Positions 51,201 through 64,000 of a stretch of DNA of 64,000 bases are shown one piece after another; the stretch's first letter is position 1; every line of letters begins with the position of its first letter. The position numbers and the translations under genes are program-made. Under the pieces are notes generated by a model. The model made no database searches. It saw only the letters and a program-made list of their open reading frames with translations, and was not told the origin of the DNA. The stretch comes from Thunnus maccoyii (lineage: Eukaryota; Chordata; Actinopteri; Scombriformes; Scombridae): assembly GCF_910596095.1 (NCBI RefSeq), contig NC_056535.1:8473501-8537500 (forward strand), in the 5' to 3' direction.

Positions 51201-51950
51201 TTCTATATGGAATGGAGGCAATAAATGCGGATTTTAATGACAGATCTCAGGCTCTTTATGGCTCGGTTTAGTGCATGAATAGGCCCCACAAATTGGAATG
51301 CCCTCCTGAAATAGATGGGAACTTCAAGCAGGATATGAAACTGAAATAACTTGCAGCACGGAGCTACAGCAGTCTGCCTATTTTCTGGTTACTCTGGTGT
51401 GAACCCAACTAGCACGACACTGAGTAAAAACCCAACATATGCCACTGAAAAGCTCAGCGAGGCTCCACAAGCGAGGCCTCCATGAGGCTGCACTGATACA
51501 TACACACAAATCATCTCTACTGTCTCTCTCACTCAGTCTGTGTTGGACTTAGTTAATGATGAAGGCTCGGTGGATCACTCAGCGACTAAGTGTGCTTGAT
51601 AAAGGTCAGTGCTGCCACCAGCTAATGCTTCATCGCTCAGAGTAATACTGTAGCCGAGCGTATTGTGAATACTCTGCACATGAACGCTTCACAGGGCAAA
51701 ATAATCAAAAGAGTAGAGTCTGGAAAGGCCAGCTGTTTCTAATGTGCGTCTGTGTGGTGGCTGCAGACGTCAACACACACAGACACTGACAATTGTGCAT
51801 CCCAAACCTCTCCAGACACATGATCAGTGATCAGAGAGTCAATCTAAGAAGGTTTGCAGCATAAATACTACAAATAAATACACAAATACTCACAAATTTA
51901 CAAAATTCCAGTTTGAAATGAATTGAAATTTAATTTTTAATTGATTCACA
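48256..51950. other. Intergenic, no gene recognised
   Basis: AT-rich spacer between ogfr and the LINE remnant. The piece around 49350-49480 (GGAGTACTCCAGCACTTTAG) resembles a common fish repeat. Open frames on both strands lack recognisable motifs, splice context or homology. Confidence 0.5.
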
Positions 51951-51979
51951 ACTGTGAAGTGGTACAGTAGTAAAATCTT

Positions 51980-53430
51980 AGCTCTTATATCCAGTCAGTG
52001 AACTTGGGAACTATTTGTTCAGAGTTTTTACGGGTAACTAAGGGTGTTTCACAAGGTTCAATTCTGGGTCCAGTTCTTTTTAAAATTTATATTAATAATG
52101 TTTTTTCATCTTTAACATGCACATTTCTACGCACATGATCTTAAACTTGTATTTCATGCACATAAAACTAAGTTCCCAGATAGCAAAGTTGCTGTGGCCC
52201 AGATCCGACCCACACCTGACACTTTCGGCACTTTCATCTGGCCCACATACCGCGTGGAAGGATAGCACTAGGGTGGTCTGCTCCTGTTTCACAGATCTGG
52301 GCCACAAGCAAGCCATAATAATGCTGTATGTCAACAAAGAACAAACCAGATAAACCAGAACTGGCTCACATCCAGAATTCACATACCCAAGAGCACAACA
52401 TCGTTAACCAAAAAAGGCCCACATTTGATTTGGGATATTTGGGCCATATTTGCTATTTTACATACTAGGTGAGCTGTCCTAGCCCCCTTTTTAAAGTCTA
52501 TTTTACATATGGGCCATTTCAGGCTCACATCCATTTTGTCCGGGCCAGAAGAAGGCCAGCGGAGCCGCATCATTGCCTGAAGTGGCCCACTTCCTTATGC
52601 TATCTGGGTTTATGTTATTCTCCAGAGCGAGAGGTAACAATAGCAAAAACTTTAATATTTCCACCAACAAGGATCTATTATTGAGAGTTACAGAATATAA
52701 ATACCTTGGTACTTGGATAGATGACAAATTCACATTCAAATTTCATATTGACAATCTTGTCAATAAATTACAACAAAAAATGTTTTTTTTTTTAAATATA
52801 GAAACAAACTTTCCTATGCTTTGTAGGAAAAGGATCGTTGAAGCAGTTTTTCTCTCTGTTATGGATTATGGTGATGTGATTTATTGGCATGCCTCTGCCT
52901 CTACTCTTAAGCTATTGGATGCTGTTTATCATTCTGCCCTTAGGTTTAGTACTCATGTTTATAGCACTCATCATTGCATCCTGTATGAAAAAGTTGGGTG
53001 GTCTTCTCTGGCTGAGAGACGTGATATGCATATGTATTTGTTTATGTACAAGGCCTTTATTGGGAAGCTGCCATCCTACATCACATCTATGCTAGACTGG
53101 TCCTCTGGACCACATCACACTCGGTCTAATGACTGCACGTCCCTTGAGTTTGTACAGAGCTTGGAAGATCTGCTTTTTGCTTTTAAGCTCCGACCATCTG
53201 GAACTCTTTACAAAGCACCTAAAAATGAATACTTTAGTAAGGCTGGGTCAATTTAAATCTATGATCACAAATCACTTAACTTAACTCAACTGTTTGTGCC
53301 CGTTTAACTGATTTGTTTTAGTATCTTGTATCTTTTATTTTTTATTTTTTTTAGTAATTTAAAACTAAAAAACTAATACTCAGCATTATTGTAAATGAGG
53401 GCCTGAGTTTACATAAAGGCTATGTTATAT
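51980..53430 (+). mobile_element. Truncated LINE (L2/CR1-like) reverse-transcriptase remnant
   Basis: The 5' part (about 51988-52130) encodes the conserved RT motif GVSQGSILGPVLF followed by YIN. A one-base frame shift then leads to YAHD in place of the catalytic YADD, and the following part of the palm is missing. After an interruption by another element (52175-52608) the frame resumes (FMLFSRARGN) and runs to a stop at 53256 through the RT thumb/C-terminal region typical of these LINEs (EYKYLGTWID, FLSVMDYGDVIY, SLAERRDMHMYLFMYK). A short 3' UTR of AT-rich DNA with GTAAATGAGGGCC precedes a (TATC)n tail, as expected for LINEs ending in simple repeats. Inactive: 5' truncated, mutated and interrupted. 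Confidence 0.8.
52175..52608. mobile_element. Non-autonomous TIR element nested in the LINE, 434 bp
   Basis: Starts CCCAGATAGCA and ends TGCTATCTGGG, a perfect 11 bp inverted repeat. TT at 52173-52174 and 52609-52610 looks like a 2 bp target duplication: removing the element plus one TT restores the LINE reading frame across the junction (Lys-Thr-Lys-Phe-Met). The interior is rich in GGCCCA/TGGGCC motifs and has no coding capacity. I remember similar GGCCCA-rich elements from fish genomes but cannot name the family. Confidence 0.75.
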
Positions 53431-53438
53431 ATTTCTTT

Positions 53439-53439
<1 letters not shown>

Positions 53440-53508
<69 letters not shown>

Positions 53509-53509
53509 G

Positions 53510-53553
<44 letters not shown>
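53440..53553. repeat. (TATC)n microsatellite
   Basis: About 28 tetranucleotide units with one CTGT interruption near 53506-53510. It sits at the 3' end of the LINE remnant and may have grown from its tail. The apparent Leu-Ser-Ile-Tyr open frame is an artefact of the repeat. Confidence 0.95.
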
Positions 53554-54428
53554 CATACAGTCTGCAGTGATCATTGCCTTCATCAAATAATTATATTACA
53601 ATATTTTAGGAGTTCAACAAATGTTTGCTGTTTACATGTTTCACCAGCAATGCTGTTCCTCCAGCATTCATGGCAATAAAGTTTAAAATAATCTCCTTAA
53701 GCTTCTCTTTCTATCACTGGAAAATGCAGAATATATGAAAATGCAAATATGGTTCATTTGTAAAGTTTAACAGCTGGATGGGATACTTCTCTCATAAGTC
53801 CTTTCTCAGTGTATTTACACTGGAGGTGCAGTTTCTACATCACACCTGTTGCACATTGAATCATGATTAGCTTCTAAACTAGTTGTGACGTCACAAAATC
53901 ATGCAACTCTGATTTAAAGAGAAAGATAAACTTCATCAGATTCTAGTATCAAACTCTGCACATACATCCTGCACAGTGAAGCTCCAACATCCAGGTGATG
54001 CGTAGTAATCAGCTAAATACATTTTGAGTGGAGGGCGGCTTTAATGATAAAAAGTGGGTGCACGTGTGACCAAGTGCACCTGACACTTAAATACACTTTT
54101 AAAGTACAGTAAATGAGGCCATGCGAGCACCTTTAATGAGGCTAGACTAATATCCTGTGGAAAGCCAAGGTGCCGGCAGCTGCTGAGATCAGGTAACTTG
54201 CAGACACGCGGGGTTGGTGCTATTTCACCTGTTGACACGCAGCATACAGCAGGCTACAGTTTCAACCTATTTAGGTTTATGTTGCAATCCTAGCAGACCA
54301 AAGGGGCCTCAACATGTCAACTCACTGAGGATGAATGGAGGATGCTCCCGTGTCCTCTGTGCGTCTGTCCCTCTGAACAGCAGCACCCTCCCTCCTCCCT
54401 GCGCCCCGCGCGCACTCCGGAGTTGAGG
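53554..54428 (+). promoter_or_regulatory. Upstream region of kcnk15
   Basis: AT-rich spacer giving way to a GC-rich leader close to the start codon (CCCTGCGCCCCGCGCGCACTC near 54399-54417). An upstream ATG at 54331 opens a frame that ends before the main start. No TATA box or transcription start is evident. Confidence 0.4.
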
Positions 54429-57381
<2,953 letters not shown>

Positions 57382-57628
57382 CTCTCTGAACTTTTGACCT
57401 ATAAGTCTAGGTGGGCTTTGTTTTGGACTTTTTGTACACACCACAGAAGAGATAAAGCCCTCTAAATTTCTGCGTGGTGGAACAAATTGCCCTGTGCTTT
57501 CCCAGTCATGAATGTAGCATTGCTTGTGATCAGATAAAATGTAGCATATCATAAAAAATCATATAAAGTTTATAATGTTATTTTTCTACATTACAAGTGA
57601 ATACTAAAATGAAGATATGTAAAAAAAA

Positions 57629-57634
57629 ATTAAA
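57629..57634 (+). terminator. kcnk15 candidate poly(A) signal
   Basis: The variant hexamer ATTAAA follows an A-run about 250 bp after the kcnk15 stop. No AATAAA is seen nearer. Confidence 0.45.
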
Positions 57635-57882
57635 GTATGTGAAATCCCACCTTTATTGTCCCAATGCATATTGTATAAAAGCTAAAGGAAACATGTGATC
57701 AACAAACTGTCACTGCAAGACATGTGACTGAGAGATGTGATTTTTTTTTGAATGATTTTTATCTGTGTGAATATTTAAGGTGTCAGACTTTCTGCAGCAT
57801 TGTCACCTGTGACCCTCAGTTATTTCCAGTCAGTAATCATCGGTGTCTTCTAATAGGAACGTACACTTCGTCGCTCTGGCTG

Positions 57883-57896
57883 GTTCCCTAGGTAAC
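57883..57896. promoter_or_regulatory. X-box-like RFX motif
   Basis: GTTCCCTAGGTAAC is a near-palindromic match to the RFX-factor X-box (GTTRCC-NN-GGYAAC). It lies in a short GC-richer stretch (CATCCCGGCGCTTAGTGC follows) about 500 bp after kcnk15. It could mark a promoter or enhancer, but no gene was recognised downstream on either strand. Confidence 0.4.
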
Positions 57897-60800
57897 GCTT
57901 CCATCCCGGCGCTTAGTGCAGTGGAAAACTGCAGAGGAACACATACAGTACAGTGAGCAGTGATTGTCTGAAGTCAGCATCCAGTCAAAACTCATTTCCA
58001 GACCGTGTCCGCTGTGATGAACGAGTGCGTCAGTAAAGAATTAAATATGAGCAGAGGCGCTTAAATAGTGGCGATTAGAAATTTCTCCAAATCAGTGTTT
58101 AATTGCCTGCCTTCTTATGTGTGTGTGTTAGTTTTTTATATTAAACACAAAAGAAGGAAGTGCCTTCATTCCTGCTTGCTGAATATTTAAATGTTTGTTT
58201 GTTAAATGTAGAAAATAAGGTTTTTACTAAAAACCTTTTCTTTTTTTCTCAGATTCCACTGTGTAATTTTGTTTAATCTACAGGCCAAATGAGTGCATAA
58301 AAAGGAGAAGCATAATGAATCTTTGAAATGGCTGCCAAGCAATCTTTATAGGCTTATATGTATATATATTTTTCTACTTTTTCTACTTTTGTACAGCAGG
58401 AAGAGACAACGTGAGAGCAGCTGTTCTCAAATTCTTGACCTGAGTTACAGCAATCCTGCTGGCTTAATCATGTCAGAGACAATTTACACCTGAGATGTGA
58501 CGTTAGCTGTACTCATAACTGACCGCAGGATAGGAGCCATATCCATGCATGGTAAACACCTGCCCTGCTGGACACCACAGAGAAATGCCACTGAAGCTCC
58601 AGGAGTGCTGCTCTGAAGCCAACTTTGATGCAGAAGAAGTCACCTTCCCGAGATGACTTAATTTAAATTTGCAATTTTTATCTCCTGTTAATATTTCAGT
58701 AATCTGTAACTGACTTGTACTTTGACCTCTTTTTGAAGGGTCAACTTGAGTTTTGCATTACTTTATATTATTAACGGAGCCTCTAATGGGAACTTGCAGT
58801 GACTTGCATTTAATTTCTTCTTGTTCCCATTTCTAACACTGGGGAGCAGCATTGATCCATGTTAAGACTAAAACTGACTTCTGTGCAGTCTGCAACTCAG
58901 GGAGCCATGTCTGCTGACATCTTTGCATGGTAAAGTTTTATTTTTATTCTTATTTTTTTGCCTCTCTTAAGAATGACACTAGCGTAATACAACTATTCTC
59001 TGTATATGTTAGACTTTTTACAGCGCAGGAGACAACACTGTTTTCGCTTTTTCAATATTTAACTCGTTTGCCATCAGAGTTTTATATGATATTAAAGCAT
59101 GACAGTAGAAATTTGTTTTACTCTGACACCCTGAATGATGACACAGATTACTTCTGTGGGAATAGAGGGATTTGATAAGTGAGCACAAGCTTTTCAGTCA
59201 AGCGCACAGACATGTATCAGATTTAGAAAGATATTATTGAAGCAGCAGAAGGAGGAGAGGTCTGAACAATGAGCCTCATGTCTGTTTGGCATAACAACAT
59301 CACAATTTTGTGAGTGATGAAGGCTGGTGTCTAATTTGCATAATTACCCCATTAATATTGCAGACAGTGCTTCACTTCATTCTGTTATGATGCCTCATAG
59401 GCCTCCTCAATACCATCTACACAGACCACTGATCGAATACCACAACACAGGAAAGGCAAATGATGGTATAAAATGAATTGGACATGCAGAATGAGTAGCT
59501 TTAGTCCTACACAAAGACCTTTGTATGATGATTTCCTGCCTTCCTATGTTGCCTCATGCATGACTGTGCTGAAGAGCGGCACCCAGCTTGAATTCTTGCT
59601 CAGTAAGCGACAATACATTTGGCTGTTTTCTATGAGGATGATAAGAAAGGCAATGTAATGTTTTCTGTGCATATTATGGATGTTATTACAGGTACTGAGC
59701 TGCAGGTTGTGCTAGTGATCTTCCTAAAATACCACTTTTACAGACTGTAGAATACCTCAGGTGAATCCAGTGTCCATGCATGCGTATTTGCGCATTTTTA
59801 CATCTTTTCACATCCATGAAAACAGAGTTCTGCGGGAAGTCTATTTATTTTGGCTTTATGTGTAGTTCTTTAATAATGAGCCTTTATATAAGTTCCCTAA
59901 AAAGCCAAAGTTGAGGTTACTGAACATTATACTCAGCTCTGTTGGAGAGAAACGGACTGACTGACTGCTAACTTATAAACTTGTACTTCAAAATGTTAAT
60001 ATCAATGCCACAATGCTTTAGTTCATTTAAAAAACAACAATAACCTTTTATTTACCTCAGCGTTCATTGATTACAGCGTTGACTTCCAGCATCAAAACAA
60101 AGCACACATGCTTACTCTCTGATGTACCACAGAGGGGGTGAATAATTGATTACATTTAGATATTTCTCTTTGTGAACGCACTCTGTTAAGTCATTACTGT
60201 CCTGCGTTGAGGGGTCTTTCATGTGCAGACGCAGGGTAGGATATAAAAGATTAAATCAGAAACAAGCCGTCAGTTCAAGCAGAGTGCAACTAGACTCTTC
60301 CTAAAGGGTAAATAGCTTTAATGTGGCAGAAATATGGGTTGGAGGTTTGTAATAGAGGCTGCATGCAAATAAAGCATTATAAATAAACTGAACCAATAGT
60401 GGTTGCCATGTTTTGATTTTGGATAAATATGTTTGTCTGTGTACACTGTATTCACAGTCTTTCAGGGGGAGCTGGGAGATTAGGAGTTATTTTCTTGGAT
60501 GCACATCAGAATGCAAAAGCGCATTTCTCTGTGGCTCACAGTGAACACAATGAGAGATTAAGGCACTAAAAACAAGTGTCATATTTATTCAGATTGATTA
60601 AATAAGTAGAAATTAGGATTCAGTCGGAGAGCATTGAGAAAACAGACATTTAGAAGTTCATTGGCGGGGTAATTGCTCATTAGTTTTAATTTCCAGCCAA
60701 TTTGCTGCTTGTGTCGAACAGTGTGAAAAGGCTGTTTTTACTCTGTGGTTGTCTCTTCCAATCAGACGCTGTGTTTGACACACTGTCTCTTTGACATTTT

Positions 60801-61160
60801 TTGTCAGAAAGATCACCCTACTTGATTAATTTCAGTTTAAATTAAGTCTTAAAGGAGAGTTTGAAGTACCCTTTAATCAACAGGCCCACATCTCTGCAAT
60901 AAAGACACCCACATTTGATGGCAGAAATCACAAACTGGCACTCAAGTAAAGTGACCAGCAAGAATAAATACCAAAGCTAGTAGACCTGAGCCTTCCACTA
61001 GCCTCATTTAGTGTGCTAGTGAGTGTTTGAATTTGTTAGCAGTGTCAAACATCCCTCCTCTTTACATTTTAATGCAAAATAACCAATTGAATTCATGTCC
61101 TGCTGCAGTACAAAGTGTTTTCACAGGCAACAGTTTTGAGTTAAATGCACAATTTAAGGT
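57897..61160. other. Intergenic, no gene recognised
   Basis: AT-rich DNA. A 15-codon frame at 58017-58064 and other short frames show no family features. No RNA gene was recognised. Confidence 0.5.
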
Positions 61161-61169
61161 GCCAGTGTT

Positions 61170-61700
61170 GGTCTGTCAGTCAGTCAGTCAACTGTGGTCC
61201 AGACTGAAATATCTCAACAACTACTGGATATTTTGCTACAGATACGGCTAGAGAATAAATTCTAATAAGTTTGATTACCACTTAATTTCTCATCTAGCAC
61301 CATCATCAGTTCAAAATCTACAGTACCAGTCAAAAGTTGGACACACCTTCCCATTTTCTTGAATGAAAAAGTGTGTCCAAAATTTTGACTGGTACTGTAT
61401 TTATCCAATACTTTCATTTATGACCAGAAACCTGCAAAATTAACGACATTCCCATCAACCTCAGCTGCACTTTATGTTTAGTGCTAATTAGCAAATGTTA
61501 GCATGCTAACACGCTAAATTCAGAAGGTTACCACGGTAAACATTATACTAGTCAAACATCAGCATGTTAGCATTGTCACAGTGAGCATTTTGGCGTGCTG
61601 AGGTTAGCATTTAGCTCGAAGCACAATTGTAAATACAGCTCCTACTGCTATGGCTTTGGACTCTTAAGTCTTGTTTCTCACATAATGAGGAATTTGAGGT
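61170..61700. repeat. Teleost interspersed repeat cluster
   Basis: Contains CCAGACTGAAATATCTCAAC (about 61199) and clusters of GTTAGCATGCTAAC-type motifs (61496-61620). I remember both as parts of highly repeated non-coding DNA in percomorph fish. It is interrupted by a small palindromic element at 61321-61397. Confidence 0.55.
61321..61397. mobile_element. Palindromic Tc1/mariner-like mini-element, 77 bp
   Basis: CAGTACCAGTCAAAAGTTGG and its near-complement CCAAAATTTTGACTGGTACTG form the two arms around a short AT-rich loop. TA dinucleotides at 61319-61320 and 61398-61399 fit a TA target duplication. The termini match my memory of a Tc1-type repeat ('cagtaccagtcaaaagtttggacacacc') common in fish. 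Confidence 0.7.
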
Positions 61701-61962
61701 AAATGATAAAGCTGTAGAAGGCATGACAGTGCCAACTAATAAAGCAGCATAAAAGGAGAGTAGCCTTTGAGGCAAATCATTGTCAGTGATTCAGTTTCTT
61801 GTCTGAGGCAGAGGATGTAAAATTATCAAGGTTGGCTGTTATCCATTTCCTCCTCAGTTGTACCATTTAACAAGACAACAGCTTCTCTGAGCACACGGCT
61901 TCCTGTCCAAACAGTGGCTCGGAGATGGAGCCAGAGGTGGGAGAAAGAGTGAGAGAGAAAGA

Positions 61963-61964
<2 letters not shown>

Positions 61965-61998
<34 letters not shown>
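61965..61998. repeat. Poly-G homopolymer, 34 bp
   Basis: Uninterrupted G run preceded by a GA-rich stretch. Pro- or Gly-run open frames across it are artefacts. The exact length is unreliable in most sequencing chemistries. Confidence 0.95.
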
Positions 61999-61999
<1 letters not shown>

Positions 62000-62971
62000 A
62001 GTAATGAAGTTCTTATTCTCATTGGACAATATACTGTATCTGTGGCCATGAAGCAAGGCTGTGGCTGGTGGCAAAATAATGTCTGTGTGAAAGTGTCTTC
62101 ATTGGGTCTTTGTGCTCCTCTGGTAGACAGGTTGTAAAGAGTGTCTATATAAGAAGTGAGGTGGGACTAAGTCAAAAGCTTATCATGAATGTAATGGAGT
62201 CTCAGCAATGTAGAACAACATTTAATACACAGTGAAGAGATAGATCACTGTGAGATGAGGATATTTGTCTATTCTACAAAATCGATGGCTGGTAGCCTCT
62301 TGGTGTCTTGCAGGTCACACTTATCTCCTGTCCAGCAGCGCCATATTTTTCTCATTATCTGCAGCTCCACATAGAACTTGCACAAATGTGTTTCCTACTG
62401 TAAGAAAGACTGATTCGGAGGTTGCTGTCGGGGCAGAATTTGAATGAGTGAGATAAGGCCAGAGAGACAAATGCAACACAATGGCCCCCAGAGCTGTAGG
62501 ATAACAAATGCATCCTTTTGTTATTTTTAGACGTCCTGTCTAGAGAAGAGAGGAAAAGAGGACCCTCATAAAGAATAGTTCCCATTGGAGATATGAAGCT
62601 CCATTTATTCATAATTCTTCAGCTCGGAACTGTAAAAGATTGACAACAGAGTGATTTGCCACATCTGTTAATCTTCCTAAATGAGCAGAGCTTTGCTACA
62701 GCCCCTGCACTAAATAATTCAGCATACTGCACTTCAGTTTTATTCCATTTATATCTTTTTTCTCACTGTCAACTGTCAGGATACCAAATCATTGCCACTA
62801 TATCATTTGGCACTGCTGTATTTTTACTCATACTGTACAGCCTGCTCATTAGGAACAGCCTTTTGGGAATAGGTGATAGATACAAAGAGAAACAAGGAGA
62901 AAAGCCATTTTAACTTTCATCATTTAAGCTGCTATCATCTACATGATCACATAAAAGTGATGCAGTTTACT

Positions 62972-62974
<3 letters not shown>

Positions 62975-63027
<53 letters not shown>
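62975..63027. repeat. (AT)n microsatellite
   Basis: A 53 bp alternating AT tract, self-complementary and able to extrude a cruciform. Confidence 0.95.
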
Positions 63028-63032
<5 letters not shown>

Positions 63033-63035
63033 TGT

Positions 63036-63073
63036 GAAATAGATGATAACAGTTACCAGTTATCATCTATTTC
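63036..63073. repeat. Perfect 15 bp inverted repeat with 8 bp loop
   Basis: GAAATAGATGATAAC, loop AGTTACCA, then GTTATCATCTATTTC. It lies eight bases after the AT microsatellite. No RNA gene family is recognised. It may be one end of a small mobile element or a cruciform-forming scar. Confidence 0.7.
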
Positions 63074-64000
63074 TGTTGCACCTGCAGTCAAAGCAGTGGA
63101 GCTTCATTGTCCACTATGAATAGAGACATTTTAACTGCACTGGGAATATCAGCACTGACCATAGTAACATTTGAGAAATTCCAGTCAGCTGAAATGGTTC
63201 CTTTTGAACAATCACTGCTGTTTATCGCACTACCATTTTCTGCCTCGAACACTCTATTTCTTTTTTCATTCTCAGATATAATGATTTTAATATTCCATTG
63301 ACTGTGTCTTTGCTGGTCTGCTGAGCAGGAAGCAGACGTTTCCATCAGCAGAGCTGCGCTTGGCATTCATCATCAAATGTCTGCCCAGGAAACAGACAGC
63401 TTTACACTCATCTGCATCTGCTTGGTATGCCAACTGGGTGAACATCCACATCATCCTACCCACACTGTTATTTCTGATTAGCATATAATGCATCAATTAT
63501 TTCACTTTCACCAAACAGAAAAGCTACCGCAAGTTTGGTTTCCAAAGCAACTATGAAGTGCTGGTGCCAGGAGTAAATTAATTTGGCAGTGGACGTTGAA
63601 TTGCGATGGCAAGAGCCAAATGTGGGGCAACAATTCTTGTCCGTCACATCAGATCCTAACATATGGAATGTGTACTGAGGATGGAGAGGTTTAACTAAAC
63701 AAAAGAGTTGGATACACACACACATATACATTTGCAAACATTGTGGTATTTCTCTACTTATGAGGACAATTCACTGACTATATTCTAACCACACCTTTAA
63801 CCATCAGCTATGCAACATATCTTCACTGTAGGTGTAAAACACACCCAGGAAGCAGCACACACAATCACACAGATGATACCATCTTGACATTTACTCATTT
63901 AAAAATGTCAGCGTTTTCAGCACTCACAGCATTTACTGCATACTGTACCATACAACACATTCTTCCCACTTTGATGGTGTAACAACATATGTGGCCTGTA
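63074..64000. other. No gene recognised
   Basis: Both strands lack coding or RNA features I can support; the window ends inside intergenic or intronic DNA. Confidence 0.5.

Noticed and set aside
53422..53679. 85-residue frame rich in Tyr-Leu-Ser-Ile
   Set aside because: It is translation of the (TATC)n microsatellite.
61826..62137. Poly-Pro and poly-Gly frames near 61900-62100
   Set aside because: They are created by the poly-G run; no codon structure exists outside it.

Overview
The window looks like vertebrate nuclear DNA from a ray-finned fish, probably a spiny-rayed teleost. Genes are split into many short GT-AG exons with AT-rich introns. The predicted proteins align end to end with vertebrate families, and the spacers carry dispersed repeats of the kind common in teleosts. 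All identifications come from reading the sequence and from remembered family features; no search was run.

Layout. 1-5800: no coding gene; a small GC-rich possible first exon (2040-2119), a fold-back MITE (2135-2330) and an old teleost repeat (about 4956-5236). 5880-19723 (+): zmynd8, a PHD-bromodomain-PWWP-MYND chromatin reader of 20 coding exons and about 1202 aa, whose first 14 coding bases sit 4.7 kb upstream of the second coding exon; a second candidate promoter lies at 8200-8500. 19724-23290: zmynd8 3' UTR, then a broken minus-strand transposase-like gene. 23300-44326 (+): dido1, with two probable 5' UTR exons, 15 coding exons and about 2603 aa (PHD, TFIIS central domain, SPOC, proline-rich region, Arg/Asp/Glu tail), plus two introns whose read-through could give shorter isoforms. 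44445-47799 (-): ogfr, tail to tail with dido1, seven coding exons, about 421 aa. 48040-53553: repeats, including a LINE reverse-transcriptase remnant interrupted by a 434 bp terminal-inverted-repeat element. 54429-57381 (+): kcnk15, a TASK-type two-pore potassium channel of two coding exons and 414 aa. 57382-64000: no gene recognised; an X-box-like motif, repeats and microsatellites.

Function. zmynd8 and dido1 encode nuclear chromatin/transcription proteins, ogfr a receptor-family protein and kcnk15 a plasma-membrane channel. They do not form a pathway. What links them is position: as far as I recall, all four human homologues map to 20q13 (ZMYND8 and KCNK15 in 20q13.12, DIDO1 and OGFR in 20q13.33), so this is probably a rearranged piece of one ancestral linkage group.

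I found no clearly new biological system. The best second-look items are a GC-AG intron cutting the kcnk15 selectivity-filter codon, the ogfr 3' end (apparently coding sequence beyond the stop in shifted frames) and its hydrophobic N-terminus, the dido1 intronic read-through ends, and the nested transposon with a readable insertion junction.
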